Of a stretch of 64,000 nucleotides of DNA, positions 1 through 9,397 are shown piece after piece; within the stretch, counting starts at the first letter, position 1; every line of letters starts with the position of its first letter. The stretch is taken from positions 62,001 through 126,000 of the forward strand of contig JADJSZ010000001.1 in the NCBI GenBank assembly GCA_016711405.1, written 5' to 3'. Position numbers and translations under genes: made by a program. The notes beneath the pieces are model-generated. The model searched no databases. It saw only the letters and a program-made list of their open reading frames with translations, and was not told where the DNA came from. Source of the stretch: Candidatus Hadersleviella danica. Lineage in GTDB: Bacteria > Chloroflexota > Anaerolineae > Promineifilales > Promineifilaceae.

Positions 1-1
1 C

Positions 2-592
2 CAACTGGCGGCCGTGTGGCGGGCGGGCTGGGTGCTGGCTCTGCTGATGGCCACGGCCGTGGCCCAGCAACGCCTGCCCCTCTTCGCCCTTGCAGGGTGG
101 GGAACCGAAGCAGATGTCGGACAGTTCAGCGCGGCGGCGCGGCTGGTGGAAGGTATCAAACTGCTCCCCTACGCCTTGTTTGGGGCGCTATTTCCTGCCG
201 TGGTGCGCTCGGGGCGGTTGGATACGGGGCGGGCGTGGCTGTTGGCCTTGTTGGGGGGCATGGCACTCATCGCCGTGGGCGGGGGATGGCTCGGCCGTTG
301 GCTGTTGCCGTGGCTCTATGGCGCGGCTTACCAGCCTAGCGCGGCCGTGTGGGGGCGCCTGCTGTGGGGGCTGTTGCCATTTGTGTTGCACCAGCACCTT
401 GCTCTAAGATTGGTGGCGGCGGGGCACGAAAAACGCGCCCTTGTGGCCACGGCCGCATCCCTCCTCGCCGGCCTCCTCCTCTACGCCACATGGCTCCCCA
501 CCCATCCTACCCCGCCAACGGCCGCCACCCTTGCTGTCGCCAGCGACGTGCTCTTAGCATGGGGGTTGTTAGCCGTAAGCCGTAAGTTATAA
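2..592 (+). CDS. Polysaccharide/oligosaccharide flippase, C-terminal part (5' truncated by window edge)
   Basis: The reading frame is open from the window edge, so the N-terminus lies outside. About 196 residues are visible. They form alternating hydrophobic stretches with short loops, as in the last 4-5 membrane segments of MATE-like Wzx/MurJ polysaccharide exporters, which flip lipid-linked sugars across the inner membrane. The family call rests on overall character (a segment near the start reading VGQFSAAARLVEGIKLLPYA, then Gly/Leu-rich helices), not on a diagnostic motif. The gene ends in a spacer of reiterated TAAGCCG and AAAATCC words. A generic multipass transporter cannot be excluded. 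Confidence 0.6.
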   Translation, partial: QLAAVWRAGWVLALLMATAVAQQRLPLFALAGWGTEADVGQFSAAARLVEGIKLLPYALFGALFPAVVRSGRLDTGRAWLLALLGGMALIAVGGGWLGRWLLPWLYGAAYQPSAAVWGRLLWGLLPFVLHQHLALRLVAAGHEKRALVATAASLLAGLLLYATWLPTHPTPPTAATLAVASDVLLAWGLLAVSRKL

Positions 593-633
593 GCCGTCAA
601 AATCCAAAATCCAAAATCCGCAATCCAAAATCC
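569..633. repeat. Spacer of reiterated short words (TAAGCCG, then AAAATCC)
   Basis: Between the flippase and phosphorylase genes the DNA reads as imperfect head-to-tail copies of TAAGCCG followed by AAAATCC/CAATCC. The same words recur at 2880-2925, 5970-6040, 29664-29730 and 63895-63925. They resemble the short tandemly repeated sequences of filamentous cyanobacteria. No gene is seen here. Confidence 0.7.
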
Positions 634-635
634 CG

Positions 636-1385
636 ATGTTTCCTCTTTTTCCCAACAAACACACAGGACGGCCGTTGTTGACGGCCGAGGCACTTGGCCC
701 CACCGTGCCCGCGTTGCCACCGACGGCGATGCTTTGTTACCAAAGCAGTTTGTGGCGCAAAGTCAGCCGTTGGCCCTACAGCCGGGCGGGGCGGGTGCAG
801 GGGCTGATGGGTGAATTGCGCCAGCCGTATGGGCAAGGGCTGTGTTGGCTAGGCGCATTTGGCGTGGGCGCACCCGCCACGGCCGTGGCGGTGGAGCAAT
901 TGGCGGCGCGGGGCGTGCAACGCATCGTGGCGGTGGGGCTGGCGGGGGGGCTGACAGCCGACTTGCCCGCTGGGTCGGTGGTTTTGGCCAGCCGCGCCTT
1001 GCGCGATGAGGGCACTTCTTACCATTATCTACCTGCGGAGCGCTATGCCCTTGCTGATGCTCATTTAACGGGCACTCTGGGTGCCGCTTTGGCCGATTTT
1101 GCCATCCACACTCGCGTGGGGGCGACATGGACGACGGATGCGCCATTGCGCGAAACGGCCGAGGAGGTGGCCGCTTACACGGCCGAGGGGGTGCTGACGG
1201 TGGAGATGGAAGCGGCGGCCTTATTTGCCGTGGGGCAGGCGTTGGGGGTGCAAACAGCGGCCGTGCTCATCGTCAGCGATACGCTCCACAGCGGCCGTTG
1301 GCAAGCCAGCCCACCCATGCTCCCTCACCTTAAGCGCGTTTGGGCGGCCGTTACTTCTTGCTTTACCCCTAGAGCATCCCACTGA
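636..1385 (+). CDS. Nucleoside phosphorylase (PNP/UDP family)
   Basis: A 249-residue protein of the purine-nucleoside/uridine phosphorylase superfamily, which splits nucleosides with phosphate to give ribose-1-phosphate and free base, or a related nucleosidase. Visible signatures are the glycine-rich strand VAVGLAGGLTADLPAGSVV near residue 100 and, near residue 190, TVEMEAAALFAV, the classical Glu-Met-Glu substrate-binding segment. SDTLHSG follows at the position of the catalytic Asp. The start is the first ATG after the word-repeat spacer; the first ~30 residues are poorly conserved in character, so the true start could be internal. The end overlaps the convergent amylase gene by 17 bp. Substrate specificity cannot be read from the sequence. 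Confidence 0.82.
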   Translation: MFPLFPNKHTGRPLLTAEALGPTVPALPPTAMLCYQSSLWRKVSRWPYSRAGRVQGLMGELRQPYGQGLCWLGAFGVGAPATAVAVEQLAARGVQRIVAVGLAGGLTADLPAGSVVLASRALRDEGTSYHYLPAERYALADAHLTGTLGAALADFAIHTRVGATWTTDAPLRETAEEVAAYTAEGVLTVEMEAAALFAVGQALGVQTAAVLIVSDTLHSGRWQASPPMLPHLKRVWAAVTSCFTPRASH

Positions 1386-2804
1386 CCCACATAATGCCAT
1401 CGCGGGCGGGAATGGTGAGGGTGGGGCCAGCGGCCGTGTGTGGCGGCCAAACTTGGCTGTAGTCTGCGGGGGCAAATCCAGTGTCAGGGTAGCGGGTTCG
1501 GAGCCTGTATTGATGGCCACAACGGCCGTCTCCTCCCCCAATTTGCGCACAAATACATAGGTCGTCTCATCCCCATGAACCGCCTCAAAACTCCCCGTGC
1601 GTAGCACAGGGTGGGCGTGGCGCAGGGCTGTGAGGGCTTGGAACGTAGCCAGCAATTCATTGTCCCACGCTTCTTCGTCGTGCCACAAAAACGCCTCGCG
1701 GCACTCGGGGTCATCCCCGCCCGTCATGCCGATTTCGGTGCCGTAATAGATGCAGGGCGCACCGGGAAAGGTCATTTGCAGGAAGGCGGCGAGGCGCAGG
1801 GCAGATTTATCGCCACCCATAATCCACAGGGCGCGGGCGGTGTCGTGGCTGTCCAGCAAGTTGAGTTGCACTTGGGTCACTTCCCAATCGTAGAGGGCGT
1901 GCATCTGGTCTATCGCCTCGCGGAACTCGGCTCCCGTCAGGGGGGCGAGGGTAAAATGGTCGCGGGTGTAGTCGGGGCGGAGGGTGTCACGGCCGCAAAA
2001 GCTCATCACCTTGTCCGCAAAAATGTAGTTCATCACCGCATCGAATTGGTCGCCACTGAGCCACCGTTGCGCCTCGTGCCAAATCTCGCCGACGATGTAC
2101 GCCTCGGGGTTGGCCGTTTTGACCACCTCGCGGAAGCCCCGCCAAAATTCGTCGTCGTCAATTTCGGCGGGCACGTCGAGCCGCCAGCCATCCATGCCAA
2201 ATTCAATCCAGAAGCGGGCGACTTCGTAGATGTATTGGCGCACGCCGGGATTGTTTGTGTTGAATTTGGGCAGGGCGGGCAAATTCCACCATGCGGCGTA
2301 GTTGTGGGGGCGGTCGGGGCCGTGTTCATACGGCCGTAGCGGCCAATCATGCACAAAGAACCAATCAATGTAGGGGGAGTTGCCCCCATTTTCGAGGATG
2401 TGGTGGAACGGCCAAAAGCCCCGGCTGGCGTGGTTGAACACGCCATCCAGCACAATGCGGATGTCGCGGCCGTGTGCTTCATCGAGCAGTTCGCGCAACG
2501 CTTCGTTGCCGCCCAACAGGGGGTCTACCTGCATGTAGTCGAAGGTGTGGTAGCGGTGGTTGGAGGCGGAGGAAAAGATCGGGTTGAGGTAGATGGCGTT
2601 GATGCCCAACGCCTTGAGGTAGTCGAGTTGGTCTACAATGCCGCGCAAGTCGCCGCCCTGATACCCTTGCTCGGCCGCAGGCGAACCCCACGGCTTAAAC
2701 TCGAGACCCAGCGGATGCACGGTGCGCTCGCTCTTGGCGAAACGGTCGGGGAAAATTTGGTAAAAAACAGCGTTCTTGACCCAGTCGGGGGTTTGGATGG
2801 TCAT
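1369..2804 (-). CDS. GH13 alpha-amylase family glycosidase (neopullulanase-like), one frameshift near 1468-1472
   Basis: Hydrolyses alpha-1,4 (possibly alpha-1,6) glucans. Starting at residue ~8 (WVKNAVFYQIFPDRF) the (beta/alpha)8 barrel shows all four GH13 regions: DGVFNHAS, DGWRLDVPAEID (nucleophile Asp), VGEIWHEA (acid Glu) and LLDSHDT (third acid). No N-terminal CBM34 is present, so this is the short cyclomaltodextrinase/neopullulanase type. In the uninterrupted frame the last ~80 residues are nonsense. Adding one base in the G5 run at 1468-1472 gives a normal beta-sandwich end, DYSQVWPPHTA...GIMWVSGML, with its stop at 1369. Corrected length is about 478 aa. A single-base loss, real or from sequencing, is the simplest reading. 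Confidence 0.88.
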
Positions 2805-2819
2805 TGTTGGTTGTCCTTT

Positions 2820-2924
2820 GTCAGTGGTCAGTAGTTGTGGTTAGTGGTTAGTGGTCGGCCGTCCCTTGTCTTTAGTCCCCAGTCCCCTCAAAATCCAAAA
2901 TCCAAAATCCAAAATCGAAAATCG
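2820..2924. repeat. Word-repeat spacer upstream of the amylase
   Basis: Holds reiterated GGTTAGTGGTCAGT-type words, then AGTCCCC words, then four near-perfect AAAATCC units. It lies between the amylase start and the AEC transporter stop. No reading frame or clear promoter is recognised. Confidence 0.65.
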
Positions 2925-3821
2925 CTACACCACGGCCAGCAAAATGCTGAGCGGCACGACGCTGATGAGGGTGGTGAACATGACGGCCGCGGCCGCAAAT
3001 TCCCCATCGCCCCCAAATTCGACAGCCAGCACCCCGCTGGAAACACCTACGGGCATACTGTATTGCACGATAAACACCTGTTGGGTTAGCCCGCCCAGCC
3101 CTGTCAGCAGGGTGAGCAACATGGCGATGGCCGCCCCACCGATGAAGCGCACGGCCGCAATGGTCCACAACGGCCGCCATTGTCCCGCCAAGCGGGCATG
3201 GCTCAGTTGCAAGCCCAAAATGACCAGCGCACAGGGCACGGTGGCCTCGGCCAATGTGCCCACGGCACGGCCGATGGGCAAGGGCAACTCCCAGCCCAAC
3301 AAGTTTAGCATCATGCCCAAGGTGAAGGCGTAGGGCAAGGGGATGGTGAACACATTTTTGAGCGATTCGCGCACCGAACCAGTGCCGCGTGAGATGACGT
3401 AGATGCCCAAGGTGTAGACCATGAACACTTGGCCGACGTTGAACAGCACGGCGCGGTCGTAGGCGTGTTCGCCAAAAGCAAAGCGGATGAAGGGGATGCC
3501 GAAGTTGAGGCCGTTCATAATGACGGCCGTGGCCAAAAACGTGCCCGTAAAATGGCGCGAAAAGCCCATCAGCCGCGCCACGCCCCACGCCAAACACGCC
3601 ATCACAAGGCCACAGCCGATGGTGGCCAATACCACCCGCCCCATTTCACCCGCCGAAAGTTCGGTGGTGGCGATGCTGTTGAGGACGAGGGCGGGGGTGA
3701 AGAGGTAGATGATGGCTCGCGAAAACACCCGCGCATCGAGCGCGACCCAGCGGCCGACCAACATCACTGCCCCGACGATGAGGAAGATGGGGGTGAAGGT
3801 GTTGTAGACGACGGAAAGCAT
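2925..3821 (-). CDS. AEC (auxin efflux carrier) family transporter
   Basis: A 298-residue integral membrane protein with about ten hydrophobic segments, the length and pattern of bacterial AEC-family permeases (exporters of small organic acids or amino acids, e.g. malate/malonate carriers). The ATG at 3821 was chosen because translation upstream of it is low-complexity antisense of thiD, while MLSVVYNTFTPIFLIVGAVM is a typical AEC first helix. Conserved-looking features are PALVLNSIATTEL after helix 2 and the N-F-G-I-P segment (NGLNFGIPFIRFAFGEHAYD) in the middle. It starts 19 nt after the thiD stop, suggesting co-transcription with thiD. Substrate unknown. Confidence 0.83.
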   Translation of the reverse strand: MLSVVYNTFTPIFLIVGAVMLVGRWVALDARVFSRAIIYLFTPALVLNSIATTELSAGEMGRVVLATIGCGLVMACLAWGVARLMGFSRHFTGTFLATAVIMNGLNFGIPFIRFAFGEHAYDRAVLFNVGQVFMVYTLGIYVISRGTGSVRESLKNVFTIPLPYAFTLGMMLNLLGWELPLPIGRAVGTLAEATVPCALVILGLQLSHARLAGQWRPLWTIAAVRFIGGAAIAMLLTLLTGLGGLTQQVFIVQYSMPVGVSSGVLAVEFGGDGEFAAAAVMFTTLISVVPLSILLAVV

Positions 3822-3840
3822 GGGGAGAGGGATTGCGGAT

Positions 3841-4626
3841 TTAAATGCCTGAGGGGCCACGGCCGCGCACCAGTTCCCAGCCAGCGGCCGTGTACAAACT
3901 GGATTGCAGATAGCGGTGGGCGTGAACGGCGGCTTGCGGTGGCTGGAGGCCGTGGGTAAGCATGACGGCGAGGACGGCCGACAGCCTATCGCCACTGCCC
4001 GCTGTGTTGGGGGTCGCAATGCGGGGCGAGGTGAGAGGTTGGCTCTGGTGGCCATCAAATAGCCAATCGGTGATGATTTGTGGGGTTTGCACCGCCTGTT
4101 TGAGCCAGACGCGGCCGTGGGCGGGCAATAACTCGTGCAGGGCGGCCGTCGCTTCCTCGGGGGATGGGCAAGTGGGTTGGCCGAGCAACAGAGCCGCCTC
4201 GGCTCGGTTGGGCAAGAGCCAATCGGCCAGCGGCAGGAGGTGGGTGCGGTAGGCGGCCGTGACCTCGGGCGGGAACAGGGGGTCGCCTTGGCCGTTGACC
4301 AGCACGGGGTCTATGAGGATGTGGTCGAGTTGGGCGGCGTAACGGCCGAGAATCTCCCCCACCACCTGCACCACCTCCACCCGCCCCAAAAAGCCCGTTT
4401 TGACCACACGGGGAGCGTAGTCTTCGAGGACGGCCGTTAGTTGCGCCGCCACTATTTCAGGCGGGATGGGGTGCGCTCCGTAAAAACCACGGCTGTTTTG
4501 GGCTGTCACCACCGTGACAACGCCCATCCCATACCCCCCCACAGCTGAGAAACACTTGAGGTCGGCCGAAAGGCCAAACGCCCCGCACGGGTCTGTGCCG
4601 CCGATGGTGAGAACGGGGGAGGGCAT
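3841..4626 (-). CDS. thiD: Hydroxymethylpyrimidine/phosphomethylpyrimidine kinase
   Basis: Phosphorylates HMP and HMP-P in thiamine biosynthesis. The N-terminus VLTIGGTDPCGAFGLSADLK matches the substrate-binding loop of ThiD (usually AGSDPSGGAGIQADLK). GGYGMGVVTVVTAQNS follows, and the C-terminal anion-hole/ATP motif reads NTAGSGDRLSAVLAVML where ThiD has HGTGCTLSAA. That Cys-to-Asp change makes it look more like other ribokinase-fold kinases, so pyridoxal kinase activity is an alternative. ATG 4626 is preferred over the TTG 18 nt upstream. It lies between icd (71 nt) and the AEC transporter (19 nt) on the same strand. No TPP riboswitch is visible upstream. Confidence 0.8.
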   Translation of the reverse strand: MPSPVLTIGGTDPCGAFGLSADLKCFSAVGGYGMGVVTVVTAQNSRGFYGAHPIPPEIVAAQLTAVLEDYAPRVVKTGFLGRVEVVQVVGEILGRYAAQLDHILIDPVLVNGQGDPLFPPEVTAAYRTHLLPLADWLLPNRAEAALLLGQPTCPSPEEATAALHELLPAHGRVWLKQAVQTPQIITDWLFDGHQSQPLTSPRIATPNTAGSGDRLSAVLAVMLTHGLQPPQAAVHAHRYLQSSLYTAAGWELVRGRGPSGI

Positions 4627-4697
4627 GGGGAGTGCGGAGTGCAAAGTAGGCTGAAAGTGTGAGCGTCAACCCAGCACCTTTTCACTTAGCACTTTCA

Positions 4698-5939
4698 CTA
4701 CATATTCGCCACAATCGCTTGGGCAAATTCCGAACACTTCAACAGTGTCGCGCCTTCGATTTGGCGGTGGAGGTCGTAGGTGACGGTTTTGTCGGCGATG
4801 GTTTTGCCGAGTGCTTGCACGACGAGGTCGGCCGCTTCGGTCCAGCCCATGTACTCGAGCATCATTACCCCGCTGAGGATGAGACTGCCGGGGTTGACTT
4901 GGTCTTTGCCCGCGTATTTGGGAGCCGTGCCGTGGGTTGCCTCGAACAAGGCCACGCCATCGCCAATGTTGCCGCCGGGGGCCATGCCCAGCCCGCCCAC
5001 TTGTGCCGCCGCCGCGTCGCTCATGTAGTCCCCGTTCAGGTTGAGGGTGGCGATGACGCTGTAGTCGGCCGTGCGGGTGAGCAGTTGTTGGAGCATGTTG
5101 TCGGCAATCACGTCGTTGATGACGATGTCTTTGCCCGTGTTGGGGTTTTTGATGACGTGCCACGGCCCGCCATCGAGCGGTTGCGCCCCGAACTCATCCC
5201 GCGCCAATTCGTAGCCCCAATCGCGGAACGCCCCTTCGGTGAACTTCATGATGTTGCCCTTGTGGACGATGGAAACGGTCGGCCGATTGTGGTCTATGGC
5301 GTGCTGAATCGCTTGGCGCACCAGCCGCTTCGTCCCAAATTCGCTGACGGGCTTGATGCCAATGGCGGATTCGGCGCGGATGTTGCTCCCGAAATTCTCT
5401 TGCAAGAAGGCGATGATGGCGTTTGCTTCATCGGAGCCAGCTACGAACTCGATACCCGAGTACACGTCTTCGGTGTTTTCGCGGAACAGCACAATGTCCA
5501 TTTTTTCGGGTTCGCGCATGGGGCTGGGCGTGCCAGCGATGTAGCGCACGGGGCGCACACAGGCATACAGGTCTAGGATTTGGCGCAAAGCGACGTTGAG
5601 ACTGCGGAAGCCACCACCGACGGGGGTGGTGAGGGGGCCTTTGATGCTGACGACGTATTCGCGCAGGGCGGCGATGGTCTCGTCGGGCAAGTAGTTGCCG
5701 TCGTAGATGCCGGCCGCTTTTTCGCCTGTGTAGACTTCGACCCATTCGATTTTGCGCTTGCCGCCGTAGGCTTTTTCAACGGCCGCGTTCCACACCAGCA
5801 ACGAGGCGGGGGTGATGTCTACGCCGATGCCATCGCCTTCAATGTAGGCCACGATGGGGTTGTCGGGCACGTTCAGTTTGCCGTTGGCAAAGGTGATTTT
5901 CTCGCCAGCGGTGGGGGCTTTGATATGTTGGTAAGTCAT
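4698..5939 (-). CDS. icd: NADP-dependent isocitrate dehydrogenase
   Basis: TCA-cycle enzyme converting isocitrate to 2-oxoglutarate with NADP+. The 413 aa match the usual ~416 of the homodimeric bacterial enzyme. Visible motifs: [15 protein letters not shown] (N-terminal), [18 protein letters not shown] with the phospho-regulated Ser region, [47 protein letters not shown] (catalytic Lys), [20 protein letters not shown] (metal-binding Asp) and [20 protein letters not shown] (nucleotide site). Start ATG 5939 is preceded by AAGGAG about 11 nt away. The longer upstream frame is spacer translation. First gene of the row icd-thiD-AEC. Confidence 0.96.
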   Translation of the reverse strand: MTYQHIKAPTAGEKITFANGKLNVPDNPIVAYIEGDGIGVDITPASLLVWNAAVEKAYGGKRKIEWVEVYTGEKAAGIYDGNYLPDETIAALREYVVSIKGPLTTPVGGGFRSLNVALRQILDLYACVRPVRYIAGTPSPMREPEKMDIVLFRENTEDVYSGIEFVAGSDEANAIIAFLQENFGSNIRAESAIGIKPVSEFGTKRLVRQAIQHAIDHNRPTVSIVHKGNIMKFTEGAFRDWGYELARDEFGAQPLDGGPWHVIKNPNTGKDIVINDVIADNMLQQLLTRTADYSVIATLNLNGDYMSDAAAAQVGGLGMAPGGNIGDGVALFEATHGTAPKYAGKDQVNPGSLILSGVMMLEYMGWTEAADLVVQALGKTIADKTVTYDLHRQIEGATLLKCSEFAQAIVANM

Positions 5940-6240
5940 TGGGGTACATTCTCCTTGAATATGGGGGTAGGTTGAGCCGTAAGCCCTTAGCCGTAAGCCA
6001 TTAGCTCTGAGCTTACGGCTTATAGCTTGTGGCTTACGGCTACAAAGTATATCAGCGAAAATGAAAGGGTTATAAGTTTTGCCCCCAAGAGGGTGGTGTG
6101 GGAGTGATAATACGTGAATGAGAAGTGAAAAGTAAAAAGTAGGAAGTAAAAAGTATGATAGTTGGTCAGTCACTTTTACCTTTTACCTCTCACTTTTGAC
6201 TTTCTACTTGCCACCTTTCACCTTGACCTTCTTTTCCCAC
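5940..6240. other. 301-bp divergent intergenic region made of word repeats
   Basis: Lies between divergent icd and the peptidase gene. It contains GTAAGCC/GCTTACGGC words in both orientations (5970-6043), able to fold on themselves, and AAAAGTA/AAGTGAAA words (6120-6155) facing complementary TTTTACC/CACTTTT words (6170-6230). Promoters must lie here, but no convincing -35/-10 pair was recognised. Confidence 0.5.
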
Positions 6241-7966
6241 ATGAACTTCAGAAGTTTTGGTTATTTCTTATTGTTGTTAATGATGTTAGGGGGCGGTGTG
6301 GGTTGCGCGGCCGATGAGCCTTTGCCACCCACGGCCGCGCCTCCTATCACGGCCACCCCCACGCCTTTGCCCACCGCCACCGCCACGGCCGTACCCCACC
6401 GCCACCATTCCACCAGAACCCACGGCCGACCTTCTCCACACAGGCGATTTAGCCCTGCTCACCGAAAAATTCTTTGTCTACCCGTGCCCCAGCTTTACGC
6501 AGGCGATTTGGCCACCATTCAGGTGACGGGCTTATGTGCCCGACCTCATTCAGCCCAGCCAAGTGGCCGTCCATGTGTATATCAACGGGGAATTGTTGGT
6601 GCAAGACCGCTTGGGTGGCACCAATTTTGCGGGGGACACGACGGGCATCTACCCGTGGCGGTGGGACACGACGGGCTTGCGCGGCGAGCAGACTGTGACG
6701 GTTGTTTTAGACCCCGATGACCTTATTTTGGCGGGGGATGAAACCGTTGAGAATAATACGGCCAGCTATACGGTGGATATTTTGGCCAGCGGGGAACGGC
6801 CGTTCCGCGAAACGGCCACCAGTTGGCTCTCGCGGGATGGGCGGTATGCCACGGTGCATGTGTTGGACCAAACGGCCGCATCCCGCGACCTGAGCCAATT
6901 GGTCAGCCTGACCGATGAGGCGTTTGAGGAGGCCATCGGCCGTTTGGGGCTGACCCCCAATCGGTTGTACGATGTTTATTTTATCCAACGGGTGATTGGC
7001 CAAGGGGGGTATGCGGGCGGCTCCATTGTGCTGACTTATAGCGACCGCAATTATGCAGGGGGCATTATGCGCCAAGTGCTGGTTCACGAAGCGGTGCATC
7101 TGCTCGACCAGCAACTCGCTCCGCGAGCCATTCCCTTTTTGCGGGAAGGGGTGGCGGTGTGGGCGGCCGGGGGGCATTACCAGCCCGAAGATTTGGGCCA
7201 GCGCATGGCCGCCTTGGTGCAAGCGGGGCGTTACATTCCCCTGCTAGAGTTGGTGGATAATTTTTACCCCGCCCAACACGAGATTGGCTATTTGCAAGCG
7301 GGGGGGCTGGTGCATTACCTTGTCGAACAATATGGCTGGGAAAAGGTGCAGGCGTGGTATGGGGGGATGACGGCCGAGGGGTATACCAGCCATTCGGCCG
7401 CGCTGGATGCCACTCTGCAAGCCAATTTTGGCAAATCGTTGGCCCAAATTGAGCAGGAGTGGCTCCAACACCTGAGCCAGTTCCCCTCTGACCCGCAAGC
7501 GACCAACGACCTGCTGGCCACTGTGCGCTATTACGATATGATGCGCCGTTATCAGGAATTGCACGACCCCACGGCCTATTTTCTGAACGCATGGCTCCCT
7601 TCGCCGCAAGAGATGCGCCAGCGGGGGTTAACGGCCGATGTGTTGCGCCACCCCAAGGCGGAAATCAACTTGTTGTTGGAGGTGATGCTGGGCGCGGCCG
7701 ATGCGACGCTCCTTGCGGGGGATTACCAGCAGGCCAATGTGATTCTGAACAGCATCGAGCGCGTTCTCGAATCGGGCACGGTGATGGATCCGTTGGCCAA
7801 AAGCTATGAGGAAATTGTCAACAAAACGGTGACGATGGGGTTTGAGGTTCAGCGGATTGAGATGAATGGCAATACAGCGACGGCTTATATTACGAGTAGC
7901 CACCGCATTTACCTGACTCCGCTTGAATTTGCACGGGCGACGAATCATTGGGTGTTGGTGAATTAG
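6241..7966 (+). CDS. Lipoprotein with peptidase MA-like (gluzincin) domain; three frameshifts at ~6396, ~6507 and ~6533
   Basis: ATG 6241 opens a lipoprotein signal (MNFRSFGYFLLLLMMLGGG then VGC) and a Thr/Pro-rich linker. A CARDB-like beta domain follows (VHVYINGELLVQDRLGG), then a metallopeptidase domain. The zinc motif is LVHEAVHLLD (HExxH) with the downstream Glu in FLREGVAVWAAGG, the gluzincin layout of Peptidase_MA_2. Reading changes frame 1-2-1-2 before position 6536. Removing a C at ~6396, adding a G at ~6507 and removing a T at ~6533 gives a continuous 574-residue protein. The 476 residues from 6536 are intact. Probably anchored outside the membrane. Substrate unknown; the indels may be read errors. 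Confidence 0.75.
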
Positions 7967-8000
7967 CTCTCTCTTCCCTCTTCTCTCTCTTGGTGACACT

Positions 8001-8720
8001 ATGAAAATGTATAACGAGCTTGCAAGTTGGTGGCCGTTGCTTTCCCCGCCTGATGATTATGCGGCCGAAGCGGCGATTTTTGGGCAGATTTTTGTGGAAG
8101 CGGGTTTGCCCCCCGCCCCGACTTTGTTGGAATTGGGCAGTGGAGGTGGCCATAATGCTTTTCATCTGAAAGCGTTATTTGCACAGGTGACGCTGGCTGA
8201 CCTTTCGCCACAGATGCTGGCCGTTAGTCGTGCCCTCAACCCCGATTGTGAGCATGTGGAGGGGGATATGCGCCAGTTGCGCCTCGGCCGCCTGTTTGAT
8301 GTGGTGTTTGTCCACGATGCCATTGACTATATGACTTCGTTGGAGGCGTTGAAGCAGGCCATTGAAACGGCCTTTGTCCATTGTCGGCCGGGTGGGGTGG
8401 CCTTATTTGTGCCCGACCATGTGCGGGAGACGTTTGAGCCAGAGACAGAACATGGGGGGACGGATGGCAACGGCCGTGGCTTGCGCTATTTAGAGTGGAC
8501 TTATGACCCCGACGAGACGGATACGACTTACACTGTCGAATATGTCTACGCCCTGCGGGAAGATGGACAGCCCTTGCACGTAGAAGCGGAACAACACCTC
8601 TTCGGGCTGTTTGCGCGGGCAGAGTGGTTGCAGGTGTTGGGGGAGGTGGGCTTTTTGGCCACGCAAATTCAGGATGAGTATGGGCGGGAGTTGTTTGTGG
8701 GGCGCAAGCCGCTGGGATAA
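8001..8720 (+). CDS. Class I SAM-dependent methyltransferase
   Basis: A 239-residue Rossmann methyltransferase. Motif I is TLLELGSGGGHNAFHLK, motif II the acidic VTLADLSPQML, motif III the segment VEGDMRQLRLGRLFDVVFVHDA (with the post-I Asp). The C-terminal half carries a YLEWTYDPDETDTTYTVEY segment common in methyltransferase type 11/25 proteins of unknown substrate. It starts 34 nt after the peptidase gene and may be co-transcribed. A hairpin plus T-run follows at 8779-8813. Confidence 0.85.
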   Translation: MKMYNELASWWPLLSPPDDYAAEAAIFGQIFVEAGLPPAPTLLELGSGGGHNAFHLKALFAQVTLADLSPQMLAVSRALNPDCEHVEGDMRQLRLGRLFDVVFVHDAIDYMTSLEALKQAIETAFVHCRPGGVALFVPDHVRETFEPETEHGGTDGNGRGLRYLEWTYDPDETDTTYTVEYVYALREDGQPLHVEAEQHLFGLFARAEWLQVLGEVGFLATQIQDEYGRELFVGRKPLG

Positions 8721-8778
8721 AGGGGGAGGGGGCGGCCGTTAAGCTGAACAAACCTGTTTTTTAACGCAAAGACGCGAA

Positions 8779-8813
8779 GGCGCAAAGGGTTCACAGCCCC
8801 TTGCGTCTTTTTT
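8779..8813 (+). terminator. Intrinsic terminator after the methyltransferase
   Basis: GGCGCAAAGGG pairs imperfectly with CCCCTTGCGTC across a short loop and is followed by six T residues. It is 59 bp after the methyltransferase stop. Confidence 0.65.
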
Positions 8814-8826
8814 GTTTCTATATTTT

Positions 8827-9305
8827 GTCGTTGTTTGGACTTACTTTATCGTTCCTTAGACTTACTTTATCGTTCCTTAGACTTACTTTATCGTTCCTTA
8901 GACTTACTTTATCGTTCCTTAGACTTACTTTATCGTTCCTTAGACTTACTTTATCGTTCCTTAGACTTACTTTATCGTTCCTTAGACTTACTTTGTCGTT
9001 CCTTAGACTTACTTTATCGTTCCTTGGACTTGCTCTGTCGTTCCTTAGACTTACTTTATCGTTCCTTAGACTTACTTTATCGTTCCTTAGACTTACTTTG
9101 TCGTTCCTTAGACTTACTTTGTCGTTCCTTGGACTTGCTCTGTCGTTCCTTAGACTTACTTTGTCGTTCCTTAGACTTACTTTGTCGTTCCTTGGGCTTG
9201 CTCTGTCGTTCCTTAGACTTACTTTATCGTTCCTTAGACTTTCTCTGCCGTTCCTTGGAGTTACTTTGTCGTTCCTTAGACTTTCTCCGTCATTCTTTGG
9301 GCTTG
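8827..9305. repeat. 21-bp tandem repeat array (about 23 units)
   Basis: Head-to-tail copies of CGTTCCTTAGACTTACTTTA plus T (21 bp) with no spacers. Two unit types dominate: the consensus, and a variant with four linked substitutions (TTGGACTTGCTCTGT). The last four units are more diverged, as expected at the ageing edge of a minisatellite. Because the period is divisible by three, three frames stay open throughout: plus-strand FLRLTLS and DLLYRSL heptads, and minus-strand NDKVSLR heptads. No start codon with a ribosome site was found for any frame, so it is annotated as a repeat, not a gene. Confidence 0.9.
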
Positions 9306-9397
9306 TTTTCCCCTGAAAATGCTTTAATGTATTATCCTGCCTCAAAAATTTAACCCGCCTGTGGCTAATATCAGCCAGCTATGATTTAGGAGAATAA

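Noticed and set aside
4627..4697. TPP riboswitch upstream of thiD
   Set aside because: The 71-bp gap has no thi-box sequence and is too short.
4659..5576. Long plus-strand open frame opposite icd
   Set aside because: Antisense of a well-supported enzyme gene; Gly/Val/Asp-rich translation without any motif. GC-rich coding DNA commonly leaves such frames open.
8827..9305. CRISPR array
   Set aside because: Units are contiguous with no unique spacers, so it is a minisatellite.
8801..9353. Three ~170-residue open frames over the 21-bp repeat
   Set aside because: Frames stay open only because the period is divisible by three. None has a ribosome site; the minus-strand one starts at a TTG. Kept as a repeat array.
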